Positions 25,587-35,530 of a DNA stretch of 64,000 nt are shown one piece after another (position 1 is the first letter of the stretch; the number at the start of each line of letters is the position of its first letter). Made by a program: the position numbers and the translations under genes. Source of the DNA: Oribacterium sp. UBA4274 (GTDB lineage: Bacteria; Bacillota; Clostridia; Lachnospirales; Lachnospiraceae); contig DGVW01000104.1 in NCBI GenBank assembly GCA_002396005.1, forward strand, positions 59,403-123,402, written 5' to 3'. Under the pieces are notes generated by a model that was not told the DNA's origin, did no database searches, and saw nothing but the letters and a program-made list of their open reading frames with translations.

Positions 25587-28460
25587 TTAATCGACTACAT
25601 TCAATGCAGAAATGTATGATGAATCCCTGGAAAGTATCGCGTCAAGACTATCCTTGCCATAGCAATAATTATAGACATTGTTAGCAAGGTTAGCCGCATT
25701 ACCGGAAGAATATCCATAAGGGATATTGACCGTTACAGATATCTCAGGGCTGTCACTTGGTGCATAAGAAACGAAAACAGCATGGTTACCTCTGTCTTCA
25801 CGCTCCTGCGCAGTACCGGTCTTTCCGGCAATAGGTATATCCTGCCCCTGAAATACCCTCTTGGCAACACCTTCTGTAATCATCTCTCTGAGTCCCCTGT
25901 GAACTGCTCTCCATGTAATATCAGCAAAATCGAGCTGTCTTACTACCTTAGGCTCTACAGTCTCTACAATTGTGCCATCAGGTGCCGTGATCTTATCAAG
26001 AACTGACAGATCAAATACTGTTCCCTCGTTTGCAACGGCAGTTATGTACCTTGCAAGCTGCACATCATTATATGCATGATTACCCTGTCCCATGGCTGAA
26101 CGCTCAGGATCATAATCCGATATACGAGGCATAGTCTCATCTATCTCAACCCCGGACAGAGAATCAAGTCCGAAAAGTGAAGCATATTTATGTATTCTGT
26201 CAAGTCCCAGAGACTGATTGTAATTGCCGGACTCATCAGTAGCAAGCAAATGTCCTACTGCAGCAAAGAAATAGTTACAGGAATTCTTTATTCCGTCAAT
26301 CACATTCTCTCTGCCATGCTGTTGAGGATAAATCCAGCAACGGATATGCGGTGTCACCTCTTCGTATACACCCGTACAATCTATGACAGTGTTAAGATTC
26401 ATCACGCCCTCTTCAAGCGCCGCAACAGATGTAAGAGGCTTGAAGGTAGATCCCGGAGCAAGCTGTGTCTGAGTTGCTCCATTAAGCAGCGGCAGTGAAA
26501 GATCTTCATTACATTTCCTTAGATAATCCGACTCTGTAATCCTATTGTTATCAAAGCCCGGATATGTTACCAATGCTCTGACCTTTCCTGTTTTTACATC
26601 ACATACCACCACAGATCCATTACACGGATCAAGCGCAAGCTGTGCCGGAGTAATCTCAATCTTACGTATCTTGGAAATCAAAAACGTGTAAGCATAATGC
26701 TCATCCCCTGTTGAAAGCTGTGCGTATGCTTCCGGATCTTCCGCAAGAACACCCTGATCAAACAATGCTCTGAGAAGAAGTGATCCGGGTATAATCTTGT
26801 CAGAAATAGCATACTTGTATAGAACCTTATCAAACTTGGGGTCCTCGGATAAATGCTCTATAAGGAGCTGTACTAACAGTTCATAAATGCTGGCAGTATC
26901 ATAATAATCGTCGGACAAATCCAGTTTGGTTGTGTCAAGCCAGGATTCATCTATACCCTTCATAATGAAATCACGGAGATTGATGTTATCCTCTTTCCAT
27001 GCAGTGTATGCATCAGACTCACGGTAGTCCTGATTTGTGGCATCAATATATCCCGATTCCTTATCAGTCATATATTCATATATATATACAACATATGCCT
27101 GCATATCCTGTGGCAGCTCGGCAAGCCCCTCTGTTGTAGGCTCCAGAAGCTCTGACTTTAACGTCGCAAGCTTGTTTTGCTTGTTGGATTCAAAAATAGC
27201 GGCAATCTGCTTCTCAGCACTGCCGGCCTTGGCAGAGGTAAAATGTGAAGAGTCCAAAACATTGTTGTTGATAAGTTGGAAATATGCATCCTTTACAGGT
27301 ATTGTGATTTCCGACTGCTCTACAGTTGCATTCCTATCACTGAGATCCTGCTCGGTGATCTTGGACGCCAGAACTCCGGCCAGCTCCTGTTCAAGCAGAT
27401 GATATATCGCTATCTGATCATTGGCCGAAATAGTTGTATATATATCATTACCTGCGGTCGGGCTGACATCAGAAACAACATCGAGAACAGAACCTACGGA
27501 ATTGAGATACATCTTACGTACCCCCTTCTTTCCCTTCAGCTCATCCTCCATGCTCTTTTCCAGTCCCCATACACCCACTACATCATTCAGCTCATAGGAC
27601 TCATCTTTTTTCTGAAGTTCTTCAAGTTGATCAGCTCTTATCTGGCTGGTATATCCGACTATATGGCTGAGATAAGGAGCATAGTTATACTTACGGACAG
27701 AGACATTGGCGATATCAACCCCCTTAAGCTCACCCTTGGCCTCCAGTATCTCTGCAGTACACTCTTCCGAAACATTTTTTACTATGGTTGTTGTCTGATA
27801 TCTCTGATACGCAGTAAGTCGCATGGTGTAAAAAATATTGACCATATCCAGTATGGTTTTGTCCGATGCAACTACAGGATTACCTTTGTCGTCCCTTATA
27901 TTGTCAAAACGATATCTTCTTTTGGAAATCGAGAATGCCTCTCTTGCGTCAATGTCAAAGTCCTTCTCTTCCAGATCTTCCACATTTCTGCCTCTGATAT
28001 TGGCAATGAGTCTTCTACGATCATCTTCTGAGCTTGTAGCAAAATAAGGATTGTCGTCCGCATCAAGTTTTATCTTGTACTGTCCTTCGATGCTGTACCC
28101 ATATTTTTCAATAATCTCAGCAAGTCTGAGAAGCATATAATTTCTGCTGTTGATACCTTCATCAGTCGTATCATAAGCTCCTATATCTGCTATGGTGATA
28201 TTGTACTGGAGTTCATTATACGCAAGCAGCTTACCGTCTCTGTCATAAATATTACCCCTTGTACCGTTAGTGGTAACGGTAGCCAGCGTACGATTCTGAT
28301 AGTCTGTAAGGTATTGACTGCCGTTTACAATCTGCAGATCAAAGAGTCTCAGTCCCAAAACGATAAAAAGCGCAGTAAAAACAAGGCCTATCGCAAATAA
28401 TCTGGAACTTACAATTCGAATAACAACTTCTTTTATAGCTTCGAATATTTCTTTAATCAA
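25587..28460 (-). CDS. mrdA: PBP2-like class B penicillin-binding protein
   Basis: Elongasome transpeptidase, 957 aa, larger than the usual 600-720. A single transmembrane helix (about 19-40) is followed by the PBP dimer domain, starting RGNIYDRDGKLLAYN, and a C-terminal transpeptidase with STFK (Ser671, Lys674), SCN (Ser727, KNSCNYF) and KTG (AGKTGTAQE). Extra length comes from an insertion of about 240 residues (365-605) between the dimer and catalytic domains, helical and polar. The start is TTG at 28460 with AGGAG 8 nt upstream, overlapping the mreD stop region. Pairs with RodA encoded next. Confidence 0.95.
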   Translation of the reverse strand: MIKEIFEAIKEVVIRIVSSRLFAIGLVFTALFIVLGLRLFDLQIVNGSQYLTDYQNRTLATVTTNGTRGNIYDRDGKLLAYNELQYNITIADIGAYDTTDEGINSRNYMLLRLAEIIEKYGYSIEGQYKIKLDADDNPYFATSSEDDRRRLIANIRGRNVEDLEEKDFDIDAREAFSISKRRYRFDNIRDDKGNPVVASDKTILDMVNIFYTMRLTAYQRYQTTTIVKNVSEECTAEILEAKGELKGVDIANVSVRKYNYAPYLSHIVGYTSQIRADQLEELQKKDESYELNDVVGVWGLEKSMEDELKGKKGVRKMYLNSVGSVLDVVSDVSPTAGNDIYTTISANDQIAIYHLLEQELAGVLASKITEQDLSDRNATVEQSEITIPVKDAYFQLINNNVLDSSHFTSAKAGSAEKQIAAIFESNKQNKLATLKSELLEPTTEGLAELPQDMQAYVVYIYEYMTDKESGYIDATNQDYRESDAYTAWKEDNINLRDFIMKGIDESWLDTTKLDLSDDYYDTASIYELLVQLLIEHLSEDPKFDKVLYKYAISDKIIPGSLLLRALFDQGVLAEDPEAYAQLSTGDEHYAYTFLISKIRKIEITPAQLALDPCNGSVVVCDVKTGKVRALVTYPGFDNNRITESDYLRKCNEDLSLPLLNGATQTQLAPGSTFKPLTSVAALEEGVMNLNTVIDCTGVYEEVTPHIRCWIYPQQHGRENVIDGIKNSCNYFFAAVGHLLATDESGNYNQSLGLDRIHKYASLFGLDSLSGVEIDETMPRISDYDPERSAMGQGNHAYNDVQLARYITAVANEGTVFDLSVLDKITAPDGTIVETVEPKVVRQLDFADITWRAVHRGLREMITEGVAKRVFQGQDIPIAGKTGTAQEREDRGNHAVFVSYAPSDSPEISVTVNIPYGYSSGNAANLANNVYNYCYGKDSLDAILSRDSSYISALNVVD

Positions 28461-28471
28461 AGTTAATACTC

Positions 28472-29008
28472 CTATCTGTCAATTTTCTCTGTGGCAGTAA
28501 ATACAAACCTATAGAGAACCAGTGTTGCCAAAAGTGAAAAAACGACCGCCGGCAACACCACATGTACCAAATAGTACGGAACATCATATTTCCCTCTGAT
28601 CAGGAAACGAAAGATGTATATGTATGCATGGTAAATAAACTCATTTACAACGCACATGATCATAGGAAGTGTTATATATTCTTCATAATATACATTACAG
28701 AAAAAACCGTTGAAATACCCTATGATAACAAAGATCAGACTATAGAAACCAAACGGGCCGGAATAGAACATATCCAGCAAAAGTCCGGCTCCAAGGCCAT
28801 AGAGCATACCCGGCAGATTACCATGTATAAAGCCTATGGAGAAAGTCAGTATAAGAAGCAGATTAGGGGAAGCCGACAAAAACGGTATCAGCGGTATCAC
28901 ACTGGTTTGTATCAAAAACGCCATTATAAGTGACAGGACGTAAGCCAGTACCCTAAGTCTGCCCTTTGAGATTTTATTAAAAGATTTATGCTTAATTATA
29001 GATTTCAT
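28472..29008 (-). CDS. mreD: Rod shape-determining protein MreD
   Basis: A 178-residue integral membrane component of the elongasome linking MreC to the cytoskeleton and RodA/PBP2. Five to six hydrophobic helices; family features are AFLIQTSVIPLIPFLSASPNLLLILTFSIG and GAGLLLDMFYSGPFGFYSL. ATG 29008 lies five bases beyond the mreC stop (TAATCAG), suggesting reinitiation; an in-frame TTG at 29032 inside mreC is the alternative. Followed by PBP2 after 11 bp. Confidence 0.9.
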   Translation of the reverse strand: MKSIIKHKSFNKISKGRLRVLAYVLSLIMAFLIQTSVIPLIPFLSASPNLLLILTFSIGFIHGNLPGMLYGLGAGLLLDMFYSGPFGFYSLIFVIIGYFNGFFCNVYYEEYITLPMIMCVVNEFIYHAYIYIFRFLIRGKYDVPYYLVHVVLPAVVFSLLATLVLYRFVFTATEKIDR

Positions 29009-29012
29009 CTGA

Positions 29013-30323
29013 TTAATTAGGATTCTCCTCAATCAGCTCTTCCGTGTCTTCAGTTTCACTGTCATCCTGAACCTCACGGTTGTTTCTGTTACTGGAATCA
29101 TCAGTCTCTTCCTGGACACTTTCTGTTTCTCTTTCCGTTTCTCTTTCTGTCTCTTCATTGGAAGTTTCGGAAGTTGTCTCCTCAGTATCTCTTTCCTCGT
29201 TTTCGGAAGAAGAGTTTCTTGAAGACTCCCTTGTCGTTTCCTCAGTATCTTCCTTACTGCTGCCTGTTACTTCTACAGCCTCACCTTCCGCTATATCAGA
29301 TGCAGAAATCGGGAAGTTCTCAACAACTTCAGATTCCTGTCCGTTCACCACCTCACTGAGTGGTGTCAGTCCCTCCATACCGGACCATGTTGACGTAATA
29401 TTGGCATTTCCCTCAGCTACACCTGCCGGTACTTCATTGCCGCCGGTTGTTTCCATGCCCTCCAAAGTGCCGTCTCCACTGTTCTCATCCTTGAAGCTGT
29501 CGCTCTTTATCTCCTTGATTACGAGTACCTCTGAAAGATCATCAAAATCAGCAGCCGGAATCAGATAACCGTCCTTCATAAGTCTCTGCTCATCCTCTTT
29601 TACATCAACAGCGTACCCTATAAGGATACCCGGCATAAACTTGGCAGAGATGTTTGACGTTACTATACGATCTCCATCCTGTATGGAGGCATCCTTTTTC
29701 ATATCTGTGATGCGCAGACGTCCCTGCTCATACAGTGTGAGATCTCCTGCAACTATACAGGTATCACTGGCCTGTATACCCATAGCGGAAACTCTGGACT
29801 CATCATCTATGATGGATCGGACGGTTGCATAGTTTAATCCCACATCGGTGACTATACCTATAAGACCACCATCTGCCATAACATTCTGGTCTACACGTAT
29901 TCCATCCTTCGAACCTTTATCAATACGGAAAACCTGAAACCAGTTTTCTGAATCCTTGGCAATAACTCTGGCTGCAATCTTCTCATACTGACCATATGTC
30001 TGATCCAACCCATACAGTTCCCTGAGCCTCTGCAGTTCTCCGTTGTCCAAAGTAAGACGGTTGTTCTGTTCTGTCAGAACACCGATTTTTTCACTTAATT
30101 TTTTGTTTTCCTCTTCTACCTCAGCCAAAGTACGACGATCCTTGAGATTCTCATAAATCCCAAAGCCCACGCTGTTTACTCCTGATTGAAACGGAACCAA
30201 TACGTAACCGATAGTGTTACGTATTGGATTCATGATGCCGTCCTTTACCGATGATAAAACTATCATCATAAGGCACAAGCCAGAAAGAATTAAAAATATG
30301 TACTTACTTTTTTTATTATCCAC
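29013..30323 (-). CDS. mreC: Rod shape-determining protein MreC with long acidic tail
   Basis: Elongasome scaffold, 436 aa. A short cytoplasmic N-terminus and one transmembrane helix (8-26) precede a coiled coil (about 64-100, EVEEENKKLSEKIGVLTEQN) and the beta-rich core (about 115-272; ENWFQVFRIDKGSKDGI, MADGGLIGIV, PGILIGYAVDV). Residues about 275-436 form an extracytoplasmic, probably disordered tail of Ser/Thr/Glu repeats (TEETT, ERETERETE). The usual family length is 270-300, so the tail is the oddity. The start is GTG at 30323, inside the last codons of radC (8-bp overlap). Confidence 0.94.
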   Translation of the reverse strand: MDNKKSKYIFLILSGLCLMMIVLSSVKDGIMNPIRNTIGYVLVPFQSGVNSVGFGIYENLKDRRTLAEVEEENKKLSEKIGVLTEQNNRLTLDNGELQRLRELYGLDQTYGQYEKIAARVIAKDSENWFQVFRIDKGSKDGIRVDQNVMADGGLIGIVTDVGLNYATVRSIIDDESRVSAMGIQASDTCIVAGDLTLYEQGRLRITDMKKDASIQDGDRIVTSNISAKFMPGILIGYAVDVKEDEQRLMKDGYLIPAADFDDLSEVLVIKEIKSDSFKDENSGDGTLEGMETTGGNEVPAGVAEGNANITSTWSGMEGLTPLSEVVNGQESEVVENFPISASDIAEGEAVEVTGSSKEDTEETTRESSRNSSSENEERDTEETTSETSNEETERETERETESVQEETDDSSNRNNREVQDDSETEDTEELIEENPN

Positions 30324-31014
30324 CGATTAATCCCTGTTCTCTGAAACTGAAATAGACATTGTCCCCTATCACCACATGATCTACGAGTCCAATGCCGATA
30401 ATTTGTCCTGCCCGATAGAGCTCGTTTGTAAACAGAATATCGTCCTCAGATGGCTCAGGATCACCACTTGGGTGATTATGTACCATGATAAGACAGGAAG
30501 CACTAACCTTAAGCGCCTCAATAAATATCTCTCGCGAGGAAACCGCCGAACGACAGTTAGTGCCTTCAGAAAGGAGCTTCTCCCTTATCAACTGCATATG
30601 ATGATCCAGATACAAAACACGGACAACCTCATGATCCAGATATCTGAGATCCTCCATATAGTAATCAGCCACCTGCGAAGAATCTGTAAAACGCATGCTG
30701 TTAACACGCTTCTTACGATTCCAGATCCGGCGGGCAATCTCCCCGACAACACTAAGCTGGACAGCCTTTACCTTGCCGATACCATTGATCCTGCAATACT
30801 CATCGGCACTGAAATGCATCATACCCACAAGTCCGTCATACTGAGGATTAATGTTAAGTACCTGTTCCGATACCTCCATGACAGATGACCCGCGAGTCCC
30901 GGTACGTAACAAAACAGCCAGAAGCTCTGCATCACTGAGAGCTTCCGGTCCCAATTTCATACACTTCTCATATGGCATCTCATCCAATGTCAGTTCACTA
31001 AATTTTAAATTCAT
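30316..31014 (-). CDS. radC: RadC family JAB1/MPN metalloprotein
   Basis: A 232-residue protein of the RadC family, historically called a DNA repair protein though its role is unsettled. An N-terminal helix-hairpin-helix-like region (LRTGTRGSSVMEVS, INGIGKVKAVQLSVVGEI) precedes the JAB1/MPN domain with the zinc motif MVHNHPSGDPEPSEDD intact. ATG 31014 with GGAG upstream; this site lies in one arm of a small hairpin. First gene of the mre operon, the conserved radC-mreCD order. Confidence 0.94.
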   Translation of the reverse strand: MNLKFSELTLDEMPYEKCMKLGPEALSDAELLAVLLRTGTRGSSVMEVSEQVLNINPQYDGLVGMMHFSADEYCRINGIGKVKAVQLSVVGEIARRIWNRKKRVNSMRFTDSSQVADYYMEDLRYLDHEVVRVLYLDHHMQLIREKLLSEGTNCRSAVSSREIFIEALKVSASCLIMVHNHPSGDPEPSEDDILFTNELYRAGQIIGIGLVDHVVIGDNVYFSFREQGLIGG

Positions 31015-31020
31015 AAATAT

Positions 31021-31043
31021 CTCCTGTCTCAGAGAGTCAGGAG
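31021..31043 (-). promoter_or_regulatory. Hairpin masking the radC ribosome binding site
   Basis: On the minus strand CTCCTG (31043-31038) can pair with CAGGAG (31026-31021), and the second arm is the radC Shine-Dalgarno, 6-7 nt before the ATG. A possible translation control; no known ligand class was recognised. Confidence 0.4.
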
Positions 31044-31091
31044 CCCACGGGAAGATATTTTAACATAAAGTTTTTTTGTCGTAAACCACCG

Positions 31092-32372
31092 TCAGATTTT
31101 GATAAGGCCTTTCTCATACATCTTTTCAACAGCCATCATGATACCAAGCTTGGCATGATACCATGTGAGACCACCCTGGAAATAAATATTATACGGCGGC
31201 TTGATAGGGCCATCCGCCGAAAGCTCTATGGAGCTTCCCTGAACAAATGCTCCTGCTGCCATGATGACCTTGCTGTCATAGCCCGGCATATCATCCGGAT
31301 AAGGAGTTACAAAGCTGTCCACCGGCGCTGCTGCCTGGATACCTTGTGCAAATGCAACTACAGCTTCCTCTGAGCCCAGGGTGATAGCCTGAATGATATC
31401 ATGTCTCTTCTGATCCGCAGTCGGATGACAGCTGAATCCAAGATGTTCAAAAACCTTTGCCGCAAAAATTGCGCCCTTTTCTGCCCCGGCAGTAATAGTC
31501 GGTGCAAGGAACAGTCCCTGATAGAAGCTTTTATTAGTATCAAGAGACGGTCCTACTTCCTTGCCAAGCCCCGGAGATGTAAGTCTTACTGCGCATCTCT
31601 CTATACAGTCTTTTCTTCCTGCAATATAGCCGCCGATAGGAGCAAGTCCGCCGCCCGGATTCTTGATGAGAGATCCGACAACAATATCAGCTCCGTAAGC
31701 TGTCGGCTCCTCTCTGTCAACAAACTCACCATAACAGTTATCAACCATGCATATTACATCCGGCTTGATGCTCTTGATAAAACCGATCAGTTCGCCTATC
31801 TCCTCCGGAGAAAATGTGTTTCTTGTGGCGTATCCCTTGGAACGCTGTATCTCTACAAGCTTTGTTCTTTCATTTATTGCAGCTCTTATGCCATCGTAGT
31901 CAAATGTTGAATCCGGGAACAGATCCACCTGACGATATGTGACGCCATACTCTGCAAGACTGCCCACAGACGGTCTTATGCCTATAACCTCTTCAAGAGT
32001 ATCATAAGGCTTTCCGACAGGACATAAAATCTCATCACCCGGTCTTGTATTGGCATAAAGCGCTATGGCAAGTGCATGGGTTCCGCATATGATCTGAGAG
32101 CGGACAAGTGCATCCTCTGTACCGAAAAGATTGGCATAAACCTTCTCAAGAGCATCTCTGCCTATATCATCATAACCATATCCTGTTGTACCATAGAGGT
32201 GTGCTTCAGATACCTGTGCATCCTGCATTGCTTTGATGACTTTAAGCTGATTGTACTCAGCTATCTCATCAATTTCCTTAAATCTGTCACTGAGAGTCTG
32301 AAGTTCCTTCTCACAAAGATCATAAACCTCCGGCTTTATCCCAAGAGATTCAAACATTTCTCTATTATCCAT
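31092..32372 (-). CDS. ynbB: PLP-dependent YnbB/aluminium-resistance family protein
   Basis: A 426-residue fold-type I PLP enzyme of the family annotated as methionine gamma-lyase-like or aluminium resistance. Visible: GTTGYGYDDIGRD, the substrate loop RSQIICGTHALA, the Asp of the PLP pocket (ICMVDNCYGEF), and the Schiff-base Lys in GSLIKNPGGG. The real substrate is not established. Start ATG 32372 overlaps the miaA 3' end by 37 bp; an ATG at 32357 is the shorter option. It sits between miaA and radC, a familiar Firmicute arrangement around miaA. Confidence 0.9.
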   Translation of the reverse strand: MDNREMFESLGIKPEVYDLCEKELQTLSDRFKEIDEIAEYNQLKVIKAMQDAQVSEAHLYGTTGYGYDDIGRDALEKVYANLFGTEDALVRSQIICGTHALAIALYANTRPGDEILCPVGKPYDTLEEVIGIRPSVGSLAEYGVTYRQVDLFPDSTFDYDGIRAAINERTKLVEIQRSKGYATRNTFSPEEIGELIGFIKSIKPDVICMVDNCYGEFVDREEPTAYGADIVVGSLIKNPGGGLAPIGGYIAGRKDCIERCAVRLTSPGLGKEVGPSLDTNKSFYQGLFLAPTITAGAEKGAIFAAKVFEHLGFSCHPTADQKRHDIIQAITLGSEEAVVAFAQGIQAAAPVDSFVTPYPDDMPGYDSKVIMAAGAFVQGSSIELSADGPIKPPYNIYFQGGLTWYHAKLGIMMAVEKMYEKGLIKI

Positions 32373-33337
32373 TCTGTGATCCTGTCTTTCTTGTAATCAA
32401 AATCTTTAATATCTATCCAATTCACATCTCGTTCCCGTTTGAACCATGTGATCTGCCGCTTAGCATAATTCCTTGAATTCTGTTTTATTTCGGCGACAGC
32501 TTGCTCGATTATAGCACGTTTTTCCTCTGTGGCAAGCGTACTTCCGTCAATGCATCTGAAGGCTGATATCAGTTCCCTGTAGCCTATCCCCTTCATGGAG
32601 GTCCGTTCAGCCGGCAGTTTAAGATCATAAAGCTTCCGGGCTTCCTGAACAAGTCCCTGCTGAACCATGATATCAACCCGCTTGTTTATTCTCTCATAGA
32701 GTTTTTCTCTTTCATCATTGAGTACAAAAAAAGCGCTGTTATACACCGCCTGTTTACAGCGTTCCTGTGCATTGTGAGCAGAAATAGGTGTTCCGTGAAT
32801 TTCATAGAATTCAAGGGCCCTGATAACCCGTCTCAGATTATGCTCATGGATTTTGAGAGTGGATTCCGGATCCACTTCTTTGAGCCTCTCATACAGCTTA
32901 TGAGCTCCTTCCGGGTCAGATGCCTGTTCTTCAAGTCTTGCCCTTATATCCTTATGAGCAGCATCATCCTCTTCGGTAAAATCTATCCCATACAGCAGTC
33001 CCTGAATGTAAAAGCCGGTACCTCCTGCAAGGATTGGTACATGTCCTCTCTCATATATGCCCTCTATGGCGTCTCTTGCCATGCTCTGAAACATGCTTAC
33101 ATCATAATCCGTATCGGGATCTATGATATCTATAAGATGATGAGGCACTCCATCCATTTCTTCCTTTGTGACTTTAGCACTTCCTATATCAAGCCCTCTG
33201 TAGACCTGTACAGAATCAGCAGATACGACCTCTCCACCGAGAGCCTTGGCAAGTAAAACGGAAACCGCTGTTTTACCAACAGCGGTCGGACCTGCGATTA
33301 TTATCAATGGTTTTTTACTTAAATCTATCTTGTTCAT
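32336..33337 (-). CDS. miaA: tRNA dimethylallyltransferase
   Basis: Adds the isopentenyl group to A37 of tRNAs reading UNN codons; 333 aa. The P-loop GPTAVGKTAVS, DSVQVYRGLDIGSAK, DVSMFQ, GGTGFYIQGLLYG and the C-terminal GIGYRELIS and KRQITWFKR are all present. The same modification is completed by MiaB, encoded 5.3 kb away, with mutL and mutS in between. Only 3 bp follow the mutL stop, with no clear Shine-Dalgarno, so translation probably couples to mutL. Confidence 0.96.
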   Translation of the reverse strand: MNKIDLSKKPLIIIAGPTAVGKTAVSVLLAKALGGEVVSADSVQVYRGLDIGSAKVTKEEMDGVPHHLIDIIDPDTDYDVSMFQSMARDAIEGIYERGHVPILAGGTGFYIQGLLYGIDFTEEDDAAHKDIRARLEEQASDPEGAHKLYERLKEVDPESTLKIHEHNLRRVIRALEFYEIHGTPISAHNAQERCKQAVYNSAFFVLNDEREKLYERINKRVDIMVQQGLVQEARKLYDLKLPAERTSMKGIGYRELISAFRCIDGSTLATEEKRAIIEQAVAEIKQNSRNYAKRQITWFKRERDVNWIDIKDFDYKKDRITEWIIEKCLNLLG

Positions 33338-33340
33338 ATA

Positions 33341-35530
33341 TTACACGATTCGTTTAAATTTCTTCTCAAGTTCATACTTGGACATGGATATAAGAGTTGG
33401 TCTTCCATGTGGACATGCATACGGATTTTCAAGTGTAAGAAGCTCTGAAATCAAAGCATCGGCCTCCATAAGACTCAGCTTGTTATTACCCTTGACTGCT
33501 GCCTTACACGACATGGATGCTATTTTGTAGTATATCGAGTCCGGAGTAGTCATACCAGTATCTTCATTGAGATCATCCAGCATTTCAAGCAGCAATTCCT
33601 TTTTTCCGATTTCCGGCAGATCTGTCGGCACAGCAGATATACTGAAATCTCTGCCTCCAAGATTACTTATCTCAAATCCAAGATTCTGAAAATAATCAGA
33701 AAAACGCTCCAGCATAAGTGCCTCGTCCGATGTCAGTGTGAGAAGAATCGGCGGATTAAGATACTGGCTTGCAGGCTTACGTTCCTTGAGACGTTTCATC
33801 ATCCTCTCAAAATTGACCTTTTCATGTGCTGCATGCTGATCCATGATGTAAAGCTTGTCCCCGTATTCTATGAGCCAGTAGGTTTCAAACACTTGCCCTA
33901 TGATACGATGTTCGATTCTTGCTTTCTCACTGAGAAATCTATCCTGAAACAATGTCTCCTGCTGAGGTTTGACAGCATTCTTATCAGACTCTTTAGCTGT
34001 ATCGTTTGTCTCACTGACGATGCCATCTTTCTCAATATAATCGGCTTCTTTTTCTGTTTCATTTCCGGCTTTGAAGCTTTGCTCAACATCATCAGCAGCT
34101 TTCGTAAAATCAGAAATATGGAATCCGGACGCCTGTTCCGGTCTATTAACTCCGGGCGCCTGTTTCAAAGCTCCGGAGTTATAAGTATCGGAGCCATCGC
34201 GATGTGCATCAGCATAATTACGGCGATACTGACTATATCCTCCGTAAGAAGCAGACTCAGACTTTTCTCTGACCTCTGTGCCGGAGACATTAGATCCGTC
34301 AAGATAGATATCTGCCTTGGGCTTTGCTTCTGGATGAAGCTCAGGTCTTAGAGCCTCCCTGTACTGATCCTGTGCAGTAACCTCGCGTTTCTCCTCAAAA
34401 GGCTCAACATGGGGAAGTGACTTTTCCTTCTCCTCAATTTCAACATGCGGATTCAGATCCGCTTTTCTTGTTGTTTCACCGTTCCTGCCGAAGGTCTCAA
34501 GATCTGTATTTACTATAAGTTCAGTTTCCTTGAGTGCCATCTGAACCGAATCGACAATAGAATTGTAGATCAGCATGCCATCCGAAAATCTGACCTCCAG
34601 TTTCTGAGGATGGACATTAACATCGACTATCTCCGGATTTACATCTATCATGAGGACAGTAAACGGAAACTTATGCTGCATCAGAAATGCATGATAGGCA
34701 TCCTCTATAGCCTTGGTGATCATCGGATTCTTTACAAATCTTGAATTTACAAAATATATCTCAAAGTTCCTATTGGTTCTGGTAATCACAGGCTTACCGA
34801 TAAACCCTCTCACACTGACGGCAGGAAGCCCGGTAAGCTGTGATCTCTGATACTGATGGTTTACGGTTATAAGCTGATTTGTAACGTCCCGCCCGTATAT
34901 AGAGTAGATAACATCCATAAGTGAACCGTTACCGAGTGTAGCAAGTCTTTGCCTTCCATCCTGAATGTACCTGAATGCAACCTCCGGATGAGCCAATGCC
35001 TCTTTCTCCAGTATATCCTGAATACGTGCAGCTTCTGTCTGCGGGCTCTTCAGAAACTTCTTTCTGGCAGGAACATTTTTAAATATATCTCTGACGATAA
35101 AAGTGGTTCCGTCCGGTGCGCCGATCTCTGAGAAATCCTTCTCAATGCCTCCGTCAATCTCATAATGAGTGGCGAGTAATGCCCCGGGAGTCTTACTGAT
35201 AAGCTCAACTCTCGCTATGCTCGCAATGGAAGCCAAAGCCTCACCACGGAAGCCAAGGGTCTGTATACTCTCAAGATCCCTGGCCTCTTTGATCTTTGAT
35301 GTTGCATGTCTGAGAAAGGCTGTGCGGATATCCTCTTTGTCAATTCCTGATCCATTGTCAGTGATGCGGATCATAGCTATTCCACCGTCTCTCACCTCGA
35401 TGGTAACAGACGTAGCGCCTGCATCTATAGCATTTTCAAGAAGCTCCTTAACAACACTGAGCGGTCTTTCGATAACCTCACCAGCGGCAATCTGATTAAT
35501 TGTCTCATCACTTAGAACTCTAATTTTCAT
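33341..35530 (-). CDS. mutL: DNA mismatch repair protein MutL
   Basis: Mismatch-repair ATPase and probable endonuclease, 729 aa. The GHKL ATPase at the N-terminus shows IAAGEVIERPLSVVKELLENAIDAG, DNGSGI, TLGFRGEAL and GAPDGTTFIVRDIF. A charged linker (about 330-510) is followed by the C-terminal dimerisation domain with DQHAAHEKVNFERMM (the metal-binding DQHA-x2-E type motif of nicking MutL) and ACPHGRP. AGGATATT precedes ATG 35530. Follows mutS by 128 bp. Confidence 0.97.
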   Translation of the reverse strand: MKIRVLSDETINQIAAGEVIERPLSVVKELLENAIDAGATSVTIEVRDGGIAMIRITDNGSGIDKEDIRTAFLRHATSKIKEARDLESIQTLGFRGEALASIASIARVELISKTPGALLATHYEIDGGIEKDFSEIGAPDGTTFIVRDIFKNVPARKKFLKSPQTEAARIQDILEKEALAHPEVAFRYIQDGRQRLATLGNGSLMDVIYSIYGRDVTNQLITVNHQYQRSQLTGLPAVSVRGFIGKPVITRTNRNFEIYFVNSRFVKNPMITKAIEDAYHAFLMQHKFPFTVLMIDVNPEIVDVNVHPQKLEVRFSDGMLIYNSIVDSVQMALKETELIVNTDLETFGRNGETTRKADLNPHVEIEEKEKSLPHVEPFEEKREVTAQDQYREALRPELHPEAKPKADIYLDGSNVSGTEVREKSESASYGGYSQYRRNYADAHRDGSDTYNSGALKQAPGVNRPEQASGFHISDFTKAADDVEQSFKAGNETEKEADYIEKDGIVSETNDTAKESDKNAVKPQQETLFQDRFLSEKARIEHRIIGQVFETYWLIEYGDKLYIMDQHAAHEKVNFERMMKRLKERKPASQYLNPPILLTLTSDEALMLERFSDYFQNLGFEISNLGGRDFSISAVPTDLPEIGKKELLLEMLDDLNEDTGMTTPDSIYYKIASMSCKAAVKGNNKLSLMEADALISELLTLENPYACPHGRPTLISMSKYELEKKFKRIV

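Noticed and set aside
27276..28031. Long plus-strand open frame opposite PBP2
   Set aside because: Antisense shadow of a firmly identified gene, with no ribosome site and no family resemblance.
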